DNA from: Pedobacter cryotolerans | Lineage (GTDB): Bacteria > Bacteroidota > Bacteroidia > Sphingobacteriales > Sphingobacteriaceae | Reading direction: 5' to 3' | Assembly: GCF_005116475.1 (NCBI RefSeq) | Contig: NZ_SWBO01000002.1 | Span: 453,258 to 517,257, forward strand | DNA: 64,000 nucleotides | Shown: piece after piece, positions 9,308 through 18,972 of the stretch | Position numbering within the stretch: position 1 is the stretch's first letter | Layout of the letters: every line of letters begins with the position of its first letter | Notes under the pieces: generated by a model | Seen by the model: only the letters and a program-made list of their open reading frames with translations | Told to the model about the DNA's origin: nothing | Databases searched by the model: none | Position numbers and translations under genes: made by a program

Positions 9308-9395
9308 TGATATCGGCTTGTATACTGCTAAATTAAGAAAATGCCCTTATAATCTCTGTAATCATAAAATTAAATTAAATTTGTTGTACATAACC

Positions 9396-10970
9396 ATGAG
9401 AAAAATTTACATCACATTAGTAGTTTTATTGTTAGCTATGGTTGGAATGGCCTATTTGTACTTTTCCAATCTTAATAAAGAAACCAGCACTAACAACTTA
9501 TCACTCAATGCGGCATCATTTAATGCAACAATTGTATTTGGTTTCGAGAACAACAAAAGTTTTTATGATATTTTAAATGGTCAAGATCTTTTTGAGCGTG
9601 TATTAGGAGAAGAAAAGTCGGTGGATTTTAAAAATTTAAAAGAGCTATTATTAGCAAATGAAATTGACGCCTCCATGGCTAATCAAAAAGTATACATTAG
9701 CATTTTACCAGGCTTAAATAACAAAGTTGATTACCTGATTAGCACACAAGTAAAAGAGGATACAGATGTAAATAAGCTGATGAATGGTTTTGGCAAAAGT
9801 GTTAAGATTGATAAAATTAATAACTTATATAAACTATCATTTGCAGATACAACAAGCGTATTTGTAGGCATTAAAGATCAATTGATTTTGATAGCTAATA
9901 CAGAAAAACCAATAAACGATGTATTAAAATTAGCATTAATAGAGAATTCTACATTTGCAAATTATATCTCAAAAAACAGTCAATATAATAAGAATGTATT
10001 GGCTAGTTTGTATTTAAATTTTAACAATTCGCCAAAATTGTTAAAAAACATACTGAACAGTAATTTAATAGGAGAACTTAGTGTTTTTAACAAACAAAAC
10101 ACATTTGCTACATTAAGCTATAATTTTAGTACAGAGAAACTGTTATTTAACGGCTCTACAGAAATAATTGATGAAAAGAGTTATTACAATTTGTTTGCTA
10201 AAATGCCAGAACAAAAAATAACCATTAACTCAATTTTACCAGATAAAACTGCAAACTACGTTTTTTACAGCTTCACAAATTATGCAAGTTGGTATAAAGG
10301 ATTAACAAATTGGTTTAATTTAAATGGAGAAAGTGAAAAAATCAGATCAGCATTAAATGTGATAAAAGATAAATACCGTGTTGATTTACCAAAAAGTTTA
10401 CCTCAATATTTTACAAATCAGTTGGTTACATTTGAGCTCAATAGCGGCGAAAAATTTGGTGCAATAGCCTTAAATAATGGCGAAAAATTAAACCAATTGT
10501 TAATAGATTTAAGTGCTGAATACGCAACAGATATTAGGATTTTTAAAGACCCTAATATTCCATATTACTTTTTTGGAGAGCCATTTAAAAAATTTGAAAG
10601 ACCTTTTTACACCATTATTGATAATTATTTAGTGATGGCAAATAATGCGAGCAGCATACAATCATTTTTAAATAGTTACAGCAAAAATGAGTTACTTGTT
10701 AATGCTGAGCATTACATTAAATTCAGGGATCAAATTTCGTCATCGGCTACCATTTGTTTTTATGTTAACAGTAAAAATTCTAGCGATATTTTTGGCAGGA
10801 ACCTTAAATCACCCTACTATAAGCAATTTCAATCTAGCAAAGGTTTAAAAGATTTTGATGCCTTTTGCTATCAGTTATCTGGTGATAATGATAAATTTTT
10901 ATCAAATTTAGTATTGGATAAAAAAGTTGACAAAAAAGACGCACTAGACACTTTAAACATAAATCCGTAG
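9396..10970 (+). CDS. Membrane-anchored extracytoplasmic protein of unknown function
   Basis: I start this gene at the ATG at 9396 (MRKIYITLVVLLLAMVGMAY), giving 524 residues. The frame is open from 9318, but the extra 26 residues are cysteine- and asparagine-rich leader-like sequence with no homology signal. Residues about 5-22 are one membrane helix; the rest is a large soluble domain rich in Asn, Lys and Ser. Patterns such as 'NSGEKFGAIALNNGEKLNQLL' suggest repeated alpha/beta units of a DUF3352-like type, but I cannot confirm this. It ends 8 nt before the DUF5723-type gene, so the two probably act together at the envelope. Confidence 0.7.
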   Translation: MRKIYITLVVLLLAMVGMAYLYFSNLNKETSTNNLSLNAASFNATIVFGFENNKSFYDILNGQDLFERVLGEEKSVDFKNLKELLLANEIDASMANQKVYISILPGLNNKVDYLISTQVKEDTDVNKLMNGFGKSVKIDKINNLYKLSFADTTSVFVGIKDQLILIANTEKPINDVLKLALIENSTFANYISKNSQYNKNVLASLYLNFNNSPKLLKNILNSNLIGELSVFNKQNTFATLSYNFSTEKLLFNGSTEIIDEKSYYNLFAKMPEQKITINSILPDKTANYVFYSFTNYASWYKGLTNWFNLNGESEKIRSALNVIKDKYRVDLPKSLPQYFTNQLVTFELNSGEKFGAIALNNGEKLNQLLIDLSAEYATDIRIFKDPNIPYYFFGEPFKKFERPFYTIIDNYLVMANNASSIQSFLNSYSKNELLVNAEHYIKFRDQISSSATICFYVNSKNSSDIFGRNLKSPYYKQFQSSKGLKDFDAFCYQLSGDNDKFLSNLVLDKKVDKKDALDTLNINP

Positions 10971-10978
10971 TTTACCTA

Positions 10979-12397
10979 ATGATGAAAAAAATCTACCTTT
11001 TAATTCTTTGCATTTCACTTTTTACAACACATTTAAATGCGCAAAATTATGCTTTGTACAACACCAGAACATTGTTTGATGCATTAGAAAACCCAGCAGT
11101 TAAAGCTTTTACGTTAGATAGCTCTAGCAAATTTGCATCAAATTTATTTCTACCAAACTTTAGCATTAATTCGGCTCATAAAGGCGATGCGCAATCTGTG
11201 CTAAGAACGCTTATAAATGAGAGCAAGTTAAATACGCAGACTTTACCAATTGGTACTGGAAGCCTAAATAAAGCATTTGCCAACGCAAATATCCACATAT
11301 TAAATTTTCGCATTTTTAGTTCACATCAAAATAATCAAGAAATTGGATTTGGTTGGCAACTAAGATCTGATGCCTATGCTACCTATACCAACGAAAGTTT
11401 AGCCATTTTTGATAGTTACCGAAGGTTTGAAGAAGAAACCCCTTATACAGATATTTTTAATGATAATGCATATCAGCAATCTTATCACCAATTTAGTGTG
11501 AGCATTAGAGAGAATTGGGACAAAAGATTAGCTTTTGGGGCAAAACTTAGTTTATTAAGCGGTATAGCTTATAACTCTTTAAAAATAAATAACTCCTATT
11601 TTTTTGCTGATTCACCTAATGACAGATTAGATGTTGGCTTAAATGGTACCTATAGAGGTAGTTTTATAAGAGCCAATGAATTAGAAACAAAAACACTATT
11701 GCCAACATTTAATAACCCAGGCTTATCGGTAAGCTTCGGTACAACGTATGCTTCCAAAAGTGGTTATTTCATGATGGGAAATATTAAAGATTTAGGTTTT
11801 ATTAGATGGAGCAAAAAATCTCATACGGCAAACTTAAATACATTAGAAAGTATTTATAATGTTTCTACTAAAAGAAATAGTGAAATAGAAAATGAAATAA
11901 CAGATGTTGCTTATGATGCTGATATTCAGCAGGCTTTTACAACGCCAACTAATGCCCGAGCAGATTTCTTAATTTCGAGAACTTTCGGTTTTTATAAGCC
12001 AAGTATTATTGTTTCCAAAAATCTTTTTCACTCAGGAGGAGATCTGGCTTTCGTTAATACCTTTACTATCGAAAAGATTTCGGCAAGTGTAACCCCTATT
12101 TATAATTTCAATAACATTATCATGATTGGCGTACAAGGAATGTATAAAACACCAAATTTCGAGTTCTTTTTAGGAAGTGACAATATTGGTAAATCTATTT
12201 CTTTAGCTAAAGGAATAAGTCAAAATGATGGCACTATTGGCACAGGTTACAACGCAGGATCATTTTACATGGGTTTGGGTATTAAATTTGGTAAAACAGT
12301 TGAGCACCCAATGAATTTAAGTACCATGCCTGGTGTAAATGGCGAAAAACCTTACCGAGGATTTTTTAGAAGCATGTTTAATTTCTTTAAAAAATAG
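10979..12397 (+). CDS. DUF5723-type outer-membrane protein
   Basis: A 472-residue protein with a signal peptide (MMKKIYLLILCISLFTTHLNAQ). A large barrel-like region follows, with repeated glycine/aromatic strands, and it ends FRSMFNFFKK. The order of features matches the Bacteroidota-specific DUF5723 family of outer-membrane proteins: an early NTRTLFDALENPAVKAFT box, mid-protein IGFGWQLRSDAY and the late ISASVTPIYNF-NNIIMIGVQGMYK strands. ATGATG gives two possible starts, 3 nt apart. It is downstream of, and probably co-transcribed with, the membrane-anchored protein at 9396. The role is unknown. Confidence 0.78.
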   Translation: MMKKIYLLILCISLFTTHLNAQNYALYNTRTLFDALENPAVKAFTLDSSSKFASNLFLPNFSINSAHKGDAQSVLRTLINESKLNTQTLPIGTGSLNKAFANANIHILNFRIFSSHQNNQEIGFGWQLRSDAYATYTNESLAIFDSYRRFEEETPYTDIFNDNAYQQSYHQFSVSIRENWDKRLAFGAKLSLLSGIAYNSLKINNSYFFADSPNDRLDVGLNGTYRGSFIRANELETKTLLPTFNNPGLSVSFGTTYASKSGYFMMGNIKDLGFIRWSKKSHTANLNTLESIYNVSTKRNSEIENEITDVAYDADIQQAFTTPTNARADFLISRTFGFYKPSIIVSKNLFHSGGDLAFVNTFTIEKISASVTPIYNFNNIIMIGVQGMYKTPNFEFFLGSDNIGKSISLAKGISQNDGTIGTGYNAGSFYMGLGIKFGKTVEHPMNLSTMPGVNGEKPYRGFFRSMFNFFKK

Positions 12398-12406
12398 CTA
12401 CACCTA

Positions 12407-13069
12407 TTAATCTAAAATCATTTCTGGTACATTTTCATTAGCATAAAGTTTACCTAATGTAGCTTGCTTAATAAAATCTACACTTACGCCAGGTGCACGT
12501 TCTAGTAACTTAAAACCGCCTTCTGGCAAAACATCCAGCACCGCCAATTCAGTTACAATTTTTTTAATACACTTAACACCTGTTAATGGTAAACTACATG
12601 ATGGAAGTAATTTACTTTCGCCAGCTTTGTTTACGTGTTGCATAGCCACGATGATATTTTTTGCAGAGGCCACTAAATCCATAGCACCTCCCATACCTTT
12701 CACCATTTTACCAGGGATTTTCCAATTAGCGATATCACCGTTTTCAGAAACCTCCATTGCACCTAATATGGTTAAATCTATTTTTTGAGCTCTTATCATT
12801 CCAAAACTCAAAGCAGAATCAAAAATTGACGAACCTGCTAAAGTTGTGATTGTTTGTTTGCCAGCGTTAATTAAGTCTGCGTCTTCTTCTCCCTCAAAAG
12901 GAAAAGGTCCCATGCCTAACAATCCATTTTCTGATTGTAAAACCACATTTATCCCTATCGGGATATAATTTGCAACCAACGTTGGAATACCAATACCAAG
13001 GTTTACATAATATCCATCTTTTATTTCTTTAGCGATACGTTTCGCTATTCCGTCTTTTGATAGTGCCAT
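12407..13069 (-). CDS. scoB: 3-oxoacid (succinyl-CoA:acetoacetate) CoA-transferase, beta subunit
   Basis: A 220-residue subunit B of a family I CoA-transferase. The active-site glutamate lies in the conserved SENG motif (Glu47), followed by GMGPFP and the LTILGAMEVSENGDIANWKIPGK block typical of ScoB/AtoA. With subunit A it moves CoA between succinyl-CoA and acetoacetate, feeding ketone bodies or branched-chain degradation products into acetyl-CoA. It lies 119 nt downstream of scoA; that gap is unusually long for this pair and is filled by repeats. Confidence 0.95.
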   Translation of the reverse strand: MALSKDGIAKRIAKEIKDGYYVNLGIGIPTLVANYIPIGINVVLQSENGLLGMGPFPFEGEEDADLINAGKQTITTLAGSSIFDSALSFGMIRAQKIDLTILGAMEVSENGDIANWKIPGKMVKGMGGAMDLVASAKNIIVAMQHVNKAGESKLLPSCSLPLTGVKCIKKIVTELAVLDVLPEGGFKLLERAPGVSVDFIKQATLGKLYANENVPEMILD

Positions 13070-13077
13070 ATAATTAT

Positions 13078-13188
13078 GAATGAGAGCGTTAGGAATGAAT
13101 GAGTGAATTTTGAATGAGTGAATGAACTAATGAACCATTGAACAAATGTTGAGCAAAGCGAAATCCCGAATCTCGGGAAACTAATTTT
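13078..13188. repeat. ATGAATGAGTGA-type repeat plus TCCCGA hairpin between scoA and scoB
   Basis: The gap between the two CoA-transferase subunits consists of variants of GAATGAATGAGTGAAT, then TGAACTAATGAACCATTGAAC. A small palindrome TCCCGA-ATC-TCGGGA at 13164-13178 sits beside AGCAAAGCGAA. Relatives of the first part lie at 28922-28985 and 35382-35416. Confidence 0.55.
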
Positions 13189-13890
13189 CTATTCTTTCAT
13201 CCTTACCGTTCTTTGCTCAATTCGTTTTTCGTAATCCTTGCCCTGAAAAATACGATGAACAAAAACGCCAGAAGTGTGAATGTGGTCTGGATCTAATTCT
13301 CCAGCCTCAACCAATATTTCAACCTCAGCAATTGTGGTTTTTCCGGCCATTGCCATTACTGGGTTAAAATTTCTGCTGGTAGAACGAAAAATAAGGTTCC
13401 CGGCAGTATCACCTTTCCACGCTTTTACCAATGCGAAATCTGCATCAAAAGCATATTCCATCAAATAATCTTTACCATCAAAATTTCTTATTTCTTTACC
13501 TTCTGCAACTTCTGTACCTACACCAGCCGGCGTAAAAATTGCTGGCATCCCATAACCTGCTGCCATGCATCTAGTTGCTAAAGTTCCTTGAGGTATTAAT
13601 TCTACTTCTAACTCGCCACTTAAAAGCTGTCTTTCAAATTCAGCATTTTCACCTACATAAGATGAAATCATCTTTTTAACTTGTCTGGTTTTCAACATTA
13701 ATCCAATACCAAAATCATCTACGCCAGCATTATTTGATATGCAGGTTAGTTCTTTAACGCCTTTTTTTACCAATGCAGTAATACAGTTTTCAGGTATTCC
13801 GCATAAGCCAAAACCACCAAGCATTAATGTATCACCATCATGGATATCTTTTATTGCTTCATCTGCACCTGCAACAACTTTATTGATCAT
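13189..13890 (-). CDS. scoA: 3-oxoacid (succinyl-CoA:acetoacetate) CoA-transferase, alpha subunit
   Basis: A 233-residue subunit A, with the diagnostic glycine loop [11 protein letters not shown] near the N-terminus (about 25-35). The conserved [15 protein letters not shown] and [25 protein letters not shown] blocks follow. It pairs with the scoB product to form the (AB)2 enzyme. The gene is first in the leftward pair. Upstream lies a hairpin that ends the preceding sugar dehydrogenase transcript, so scoAB has its own promoter in 13891-13985. Confidence 0.95.
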   Translation of the reverse strand: MINKVVAGADEAIKDIHDGDTLMLGGFGLCGIPENCITALVKKGVKELTCISNNAGVDDFGIGLMLKTRQVKKMISSYVGENAEFERQLLSGELEVELIPQGTLATRCMAAGYGMPAIFTPAGVGTEVAEGKEIRNFDGKDYLMEYAFDADFALVKAWKGDTAGNLIFRSTSRNFNPVMAMAGKTTIAEVEILVEAGELDPDHIHTSGVFVHRIFQGKDYEKRIEQRTVRMKE

Positions 13891-13986
13891 TTTATTTTTG
13901 TTTTCGGCCTAAATTAGAAAGATATTGATGCCTTTGCAAATTTGATTTGAGATTACATGAATGTAAATCATACACTAAGTAAAAAC

Positions 13987-14023
13987 AAAAAGCAGCTTAA
14001 GTAATGTATTAAAGCTGCTTTTT
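13987..14023 (-). terminator. Rho-independent terminator of the sugar dehydrogenase gene
   Basis: A perfect 12-bp stem AAAAAGCAGCTT/AAGCTGCTTTTT (13987-13998 and 14012-14023) is followed on the minus strand by a further T-rich tract. It lies 22 nt past the stop at 14045. The symmetrical A/T tails could let it work in both directions. Confidence 0.75.
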
Positions 14024-14044
14024 ATAATTAATTAGATTAAAATT

Positions 14045-15127
14045 TTATTTTGAAATTTCTATAATTCGATCAGCGTTTCCGTTACTTGTACAAATGTAAA
14101 TCTTGCCTTCTGGCGATTGGCATACTGCTCTCAATCGCCCAAATTCTTTCACAAAAAAATTAGTAGTCGATTCTATTTTAGTTTGATCTTCATTTAATTT
14201 CAGCTGCATTAACTTACTATCCTTTAATAAAGCTAACAAAAGCGAATTTCTGAATTGAGGAATGTAAGTAGAGTTATAATAAGTTAAACCAGCTGGAGCT
14301 ATAGTTGGCGTCCATGCAATTAAAGGTTCGGTAATGTTATTTGCAGCACAAAAAGCTTGTTCTGTTGTGGTATTACAAAAACCTGCAACATTTGGCCATC
14401 CGTAGTTTTTACCTTTATCTATTAAGTTAATTTCATCATCTGATGAGGGGCCATGTTCTGATGCAAACATTTTACTGCCTACAAAAACCAAACCTTGGGC
14501 GTTTCTATGCCCGAAAGACCAAACAGGACTATTTGGAAAAGGATTATCGGCAGGGATGCTTCCATCTAAATTAAGTCTTAATATTTTACCAGCTAAAGAA
14601 TTGATATTTTGTGGACTAGACAAATCATTAGCATCACCTGTGGTAATAAAAATTTTATTGTTATTGATTACCAACCTCGAGCCGTTATGGATGGAAGAAG
14701 CCGGAATTTGATCTAATAATATTTGTGGATTAATTAATGAACCATTGTTATAGCTATATCTAACAACCTTGGCCATATAGTTAGCACCATAACAGTAAAC
14801 AACATAAACAAATGGATTATTGTTAAAATCTGGATGTAAAACCATGCCCAACAAACCTCCTTCGCCATTACTACGGACTTCATTAATAGTAATAAGTATC
14901 GTAATTTGTCCGCTTACAGGATCAACTCGGCTTATTTTACCAGACTTTTCTGTAACCCAAATAAAATTATCTGGACCGTAAATAATTTCCCAAGGATTGA
15001 TAAGATTCGCTGTTACTGTTCTTGTCTTTAAATCTACTTCTTGCAGGTTTTCATCATTGTTGGTAGATTTCTTTTTGCAACTTGTGAAAAACAACACAAG
15101 CAAAATGCAGGTTAAGATTGATTTCAT
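14045..15127 (-). CDS. PQQ-dependent sugar dehydrogenase-like lipoprotein
   Basis: A 360-residue protein with a lipoprotein signal (MKSILTCILLVLFFTSCKKK, lipid on about Cys17). A six-bladed beta-propeller of the glucose/sorbosone dehydrogenase (GSDH) family follows. Family marks are NPWEIIYGPDNFIWVTEKSGKI at the start, GEGGLLGMVLHPDF, SSIHNGSRLVI, GHRNAQGL, and EHGPSSDDEINLIDKGKNYGWP. The conserved His and Arg of these motifs contact PQQ and sugar in characterised members. It is single-gene, with a terminator after it. The substrate cannot be told, and many such proteins are uncharacterised. Confidence 0.85.
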   Translation of the reverse strand: MKSILTCILLVLFFTSCKKKSTNNDENLQEVDLKTRTVTANLINPWEIIYGPDNFIWVTEKSGKISRVDPVSGQITILITINEVRSNGEGGLLGMVLHPDFNNNPFVYVVYCYGANYMAKVVRYSYNNGSLINPQILLDQIPASSIHNGSRLVINNNKIFITTGDANDLSSPQNINSLAGKILRLNLDGSIPADNPFPNSPVWSFGHRNAQGLVFVGSKMFASEHGPSSDDEINLIDKGKNYGWPNVAGFCNTTTEQAFCAANNITEPLIAWTPTIAPAGLTYYNSTYIPQFRNSLLLALLKDSKLMQLKLNEDQTKIESTTNFFVKEFGRLRAVCQSPEGKIYICTSNGNADRIIEISK

Positions 15128-15171
15128 GGTCGTAACGTTTTAAAAATAACAATGTTACGACTTAGATGGTT

Positions 15172-17541
15172 TTAATTAAAATATACATAAGTAATTCCAT
15201 CGCCACCCCTATCTGCATGTTCATCTTCTAAACGCGTAACTTCTTTGTACTTTTTAAGGTGCTCTCTAAGCAACTTTCTTAAAATCCCATCACCTTTTCC
15301 ATGTATCAATTTTATGGAAGGAAAACTTAACATCATGGCCTTATCCATGTAATTTTCAAGCTCTTGCAATGCATTTTCACCACGCATCCCTCGTAAATCT
15401 AACTCAGGCCTAAAGTTCATAATGGCTTCAGAAATTCTGCCAGAAAAAGAGTTACTTTGTGCCACTTTTTTAGCTTGTTTGTTGCTAATTTTTTGCACTC
15501 TGTTTCTTTTAACCACCGAACGCAAATCACCAAGTGCCAATACTAAATTTCCTCTATTAATTTCTAACACTTGTCCACTAGTTTCGGTATTTATTAATTG
15601 TACCCAATCGCCTACTGCAATTTCGGTATCATCAAATTTAACAACAGGTTTTTTTTCTTCTTTTACTTCGTTTTTAACTAAGCTTTTTTGCAAGTTTTGT
15701 CTAAGCTCTTTAGTTACCACTTTATCAGCTTGTTTTTCTTTTATTTCTGCTATGGTATTCTCAACCAATTTATTCGCATCGCGGATAATAGTTTGGGCTT
15801 CGAGCTTAGCCTCTTTAATGAGCACTTTTTTGTTTTCTTCTAAAAACAACTTCAGTTTTTCATTTTCGCTAACTAAATTTTTAACCTTATTTTGCTGATT
15901 TGCTAAATTGATTTTAGTTTCATGAATTTGCCTTTTCTCTTTCTCTAAATCTACTAGCAAGCTATCAATACTATTTTGATTGGTTCCTGTTTTTTGCTTT
16001 GCTAATTCGAGTACTTCTTTTTGCAAACCTATATTTTGAGCAATTTCAAAGGCATAAGAACTACCAGGTTTACCAATATCTAAAATGTACAATGGTTTCA
16101 TTTTACTATTATCAAATAGCATTGATGCATTTTCTAAACCATCTGTATCGCCAGCAAAAAGTTTAAGGTTTGAGTAATGCGTGGTAATTACACCTCTAAC
16201 TTTTTTATTATTAAGCACCTCCAAAACAGCTTCGGCCATTGGTCCGCCAAATTGCGGATCGGTACCTGTACCGAACTCATCTATTAAAACTAAAGTTTTT
16301 GGCGTAGCGTGAGCCACAAAATAACGCATTTTAGTTAAATGGGCACTATAGGTACTTAAATCTGATTCGATAGATTGATCGTCTCCAATATCTGCAAAAA
16401 TCTGATCAAAAATACCCATTTCGCTAGCTTCATCAACCGGCACTAATAAGCCTGTTTGCAGCATCATTTGTAATAAACCCACCGTTTTCATACAAACAGA
16501 TTTACCACCTGCGTTTGGCCCAGAAACCAAAACTACTCGTAAATTTTCATTGATGTGAATATTTAATGGCACAACCGTTTTTTTCTCGGCAGCAAAAGAC
16601 AATAACAACAATGGGTGTTTTGCATTAATCAGCTTGGTTTTGGCTTCTTTTAACAAAATAGGCATATTGGCCTGAATATCAATAGCAAACAATGCTTTAG
16701 CTCTAACAAAATCTAACTTTGTTAGAAATCCATGGTATGATAAAAGCAGCGGAGTATAAGGTCTCAATTCACTCGTTAATGCAATTAAAATCTTGATAAT
16801 TTCTCTTCGTTTATCAAATTCTAAATCGCGAAGTTTATTATTTAAAGTAAAAACCTCTTCTGGTTCTAAGTAAACAGTTTGTCCGCTAGCAGATTCATCA
16901 TGTATAAAGCCTTTCAATTTTCTTTTATTTTCAGCCAAAATAGGAATACACATTCTCCCATCACGAATGGTTAAGCTACCATCGGCAACCCAGTTTTTTC
17001 CCAAAGCCATTTTGTAAATCGAATCCATTCTTTTACGAACTTCTTGCTCACCTTTGGCAATTGACGAGGTTATTTCTTGCAATTCGGCCGAAGCATTAGG
17101 TTTCATTTTTCCCTTAGCATCTAAAACTCGCTCTATTTTTTGTAGAATATTTTTTTCGATGGGTAAATGTTCAAAAAGTGCTTCTAAATTTGGGTAGATT
17201 TCTTTTCGCTCATCAAAAAAACGAAGTACAGAAAATACGGTTTGTAATGATGAATAAATCTGAAATAACTCATCTTCCATCAAATAAGTACCTTCTACCC
17301 TAATTTTATCCGCCAGTATTTTAATATCAAAAAAAGCACTAATCTGTAGCGGCTCTTGGTTTTCAAGAATGCTTTTAAACTCGTTTGTTTGGCGTAAAAA
17401 CTTGTTAATCTGGTCATACTTAGTCATTACTTGCATTTTTGCAACCAAAGCTTGACCCATTGTACTTAAACAATGTTGATGAACCATTTGCCTCACCTCA
17501 TTAAACCCTAATCTTTCTTGGCAATTATCTGGATATAACAT
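15172..17541 (-). CDS. mutS2: MutS2-family ATPase/endonuclease with Smr domain
   Basis: A 789-residue MutS2. It has core and lever domains (1 to about 310), the ATPase with Walker A VSGPNAGGKS (about 336-345) and Walker B LVLIDEFGTGTDP (about 410-422), and a long coiled-coil insertion (about 510-630). A KOW-like VGDWVQLINTETSGQVLEI segment (about 640-680) and a C-terminal Smr nuclease domain (LDLRG about 709, HGKGDG about 745) follow. MutS2 proteins limit recombination and can act on collided ribosomes. The mismatch-recognition domain of MutS is absent, as expected. It follows the DUF4296 gene by 6 nt. Confidence 0.96.
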   Translation of the reverse strand: MLYPDNCQERLGFNEVRQMVHQHCLSTMGQALVAKMQVMTKYDQINKFLRQTNEFKSILENQEPLQISAFFDIKILADKIRVEGTYLMEDELFQIYSSLQTVFSVLRFFDERKEIYPNLEALFEHLPIEKNILQKIERVLDAKGKMKPNASAELQEITSSIAKGEQEVRKRMDSIYKMALGKNWVADGSLTIRDGRMCIPILAENKRKLKGFIHDESASGQTVYLEPEEVFTLNNKLRDLEFDKRREIIKILIALTSELRPYTPLLLSYHGFLTKLDFVRAKALFAIDIQANMPILLKEAKTKLINAKHPLLLLSFAAEKKTVVPLNIHINENLRVVLVSGPNAGGKSVCMKTVGLLQMMLQTGLLVPVDEASEMGIFDQIFADIGDDQSIESDLSTYSAHLTKMRYFVAHATPKTLVLIDEFGTGTDPQFGGPMAEAVLEVLNNKKVRGVITTHYSNLKLFAGDTDGLENASMLFDNSKMKPLYILDIGKPGSSYAFEIAQNIGLQKEVLELAKQKTGTNQNSIDSLLVDLEKEKRQIHETKINLANQQNKVKNLVSENEKLKLFLEENKKVLIKEAKLEAQTIIRDANKLVENTIAEIKEKQADKVVTKELRQNLQKSLVKNEVKEEKKPVVKFDDTEIAVGDWVQLINTETSGQVLEINRGNLVLALGDLRSVVKRNRVQKISNKQAKKVAQSNSFSGRISEAIMNFRPELDLRGMRGENALQELENYMDKAMMLSFPSIKLIHGKGDGILRKLLREHLKKYKEVTRLEDEHADRGGDGITYVYFN

Positions 17542-17547
17542 AGAATT

Positions 17548-18150
17548 TTACTGTTGTGTTTTTTGCACTTCTTGAACTGGAGCTGCGATAGTTTGGGGCT
17601 GATTAACAGGGGGAGCTGCACCCGAAATTGGCACTTGCTCACTTGCTGGTGCAACAGTTGGCTGACCAATAACTGGCTGATTACCAAAATTAGCATAAAC
17701 ATTCTTTTTTAGCATTGGAATATTATACTTTTTATTCAAATTACGATCTAAAAGAAGTGTATCAGATTTATCAATTGAAAAAACACCTTTGAAGCTGATG
17801 CTCAAAGGATCAATCACTAATGCGGCATTTTTATCTTTTAGTATAGATAGTTTTACAGAGATACTATCGTACATCTTTTTCATCAAATCTGGATGTTTGT
17901 AATAATAATTGATACTCGTATTGTATAGCGCCGAGTCGATATCAAATTTTTTGTAAATACCTTTATAAAATGATGAACCGACTTTTTTGGCGGTATCCAA
18001 ACTCGGCAAAGTAGAAATATATCCATCTACTAAATGAATATCTATTAAAACTTGCTGCATTTTATCAGGCTGTATAATATCTTTCGGGATGCCTGGTTTA
18101 CAAGCATAAAAGGAGATAGATATGATGATGAAATAAAAAATTCTGTTCAT
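17548..18150 (-). CDS. DUF4296-type lipoprotein
   Basis: A 200-residue lipoprotein (MNRIFYFIIISISFYACKPG, lipid on Cys17). It carries the DUF4296 pattern: IIQPDKMQQVLIDIHLVDGYI, then a SSFYKGIYKKFDIDSALYNTSINYY(Y)KHP segment containing the YxxIxxKY-like core. The last 40 residues are rich in Pro, Ala, Val and Gln and look disordered. The family is restricted to Bacteroidota and has no assigned role. It is the first gene of a two-gene unit with mutS2, 6 nt apart. Confidence 0.82.
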   Translation of the reverse strand: MNRIFYFIIISISFYACKPGIPKDIIQPDKMQQVLIDIHLVDGYISTLPSLDTAKKVGSSFYKGIYKKFDIDSALYNTSINYYYKHPDLMKKMYDSISVKLSILKDKNAALVIDPLSISFKGVFSIDKSDTLLLDRNLNKKYNIPMLKKNVYANFGNQPVIGQPTVAPASEQVPISGAAPPVNQPQTIAAPVQEVQKTQQ

Positions 18151-18222
18151 TATTTGTAATAACCTTCTTATTTCTTAGCCAAATTAAGCTAAGGTTGTTA
18201 ATTTTACCAAAAATACTGATAA

Positions 18223-18912
18223 ATGAGCATTACAGATAACTTATTAAAATATAAAAATGAATTAGACTTAGCTGGAGTAAAGTTAGTAGCTGTGTCTAAA
18301 AATCATCCGGCAGATGCCGCATTACAAGCTTACAATGCCGGACAACGCATTTTTGGTGAAAACTTAGTGCAAGAAATGGTTGAAAAACAAGCTCAACTAC
18401 CCAAAGATATCGAATGGCATTTGATTGGTCATTTACAAACAAACAAAGTTAAATACATAGCTCCTTTTGTAAAACTAATCGAATCGGTAGATAGCATTAA
18501 ATTACTTAAAGAAATTGATAAACAGGCAGCCAAAAACAACAGAGTGATTGATTGTTTATTACAAATTTATATTGCAGATGAAGATACAAAGTTCGGTTTA
18601 GGATATGATGAAGCAATTGAATTGTTGAGATCTGAAGAATTTGCTGCGCTAAAAAACATAAGAATAGTTGGTTTAATGGGTATTGCCACAAATACTGCAT
18701 CAGAATTACAAACTAAAGCCGAATTTCAGGAATTGAAGGTTTTATTTGATGGTATAAAATTGAGTTTTTTTAGAAAAGAAGATAGCTTTAAAGAAATCTC
18801 AATGGGCATGTCTGCAGATTATAAATTGGCAATAGCCGAAGGTAGTACAATGGTTAGAATTGGCAGCAGCATTTTTGGTAAAAGGGTAATTAAGCATTGG
18901 AAAGAAGATTAA
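18223..18912 (+). CDS. YggS/PROSC-family pyridoxal phosphate homeostasis protein
   Basis: A 229-residue single-domain PLP-binding protein. The cofactor lysine lies in VKLVAVSKNHP (about Lys25). The GQRIFGENLVQEMVEKQ and WHLIGHLQTNKVKY motifs follow, and near the end SMGMSADYKLAIAEGSTMVRIGSSIFG binds the phosphate. Family members buffer PLP rather than catalyse a known reaction. It is first in a rightward five-gene unit (18223-22719), starting 72 nt from the divergent DUF4296 gene. Confidence 0.95.
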   Translation: MSITDNLLKYKNELDLAGVKLVAVSKNHPADAALQAYNAGQRIFGENLVQEMVEKQAQLPKDIEWHLIGHLQTNKVKYIAPFVKLIESVDSIKLLKEIDKQAAKNNRVIDCLLQIYIADEDTKFGLGYDEAIELLRSEEFAALKNIRIVGLMGIATNTASELQTKAEFQELKVLFDGIKLSFFRKEDSFKEISMGMSADYKLAIAEGSTMVRIGSSIFGKRVIKHWKED

Positions 18913-18972
18913 AGACTAAAGACCAAAGCTGAAAGACTAAACTTTAAAGTTAAAGAACTAAAAAAGAGATAA
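18913..18972. repeat. Degenerate AAAGACTAAAG repeat before the GNAT gene
   Basis: The gap is made of loosely repeated words such as AAAGACTAAAGACC, AAGCTGAAAGACTAAA and AAAGTTAAAGAAC. The 16-mer at 18926-18941 recurs exactly at 33038-33053 before lgt. Confidence 0.55.

Noticed and set aside
9318..9395. Upstream extension of the membrane-anchored protein
   Set aside because: The 26 extra residues precede a clean membrane-anchor start at 9396 and occupy the divergent promoter region.
17508..17702. Alternative frame over the DUF4296 and mutS2 junction
   Set aside because: It overlaps two well-supported genes and its sequence is a low-complexity Gln/Leu shadow.
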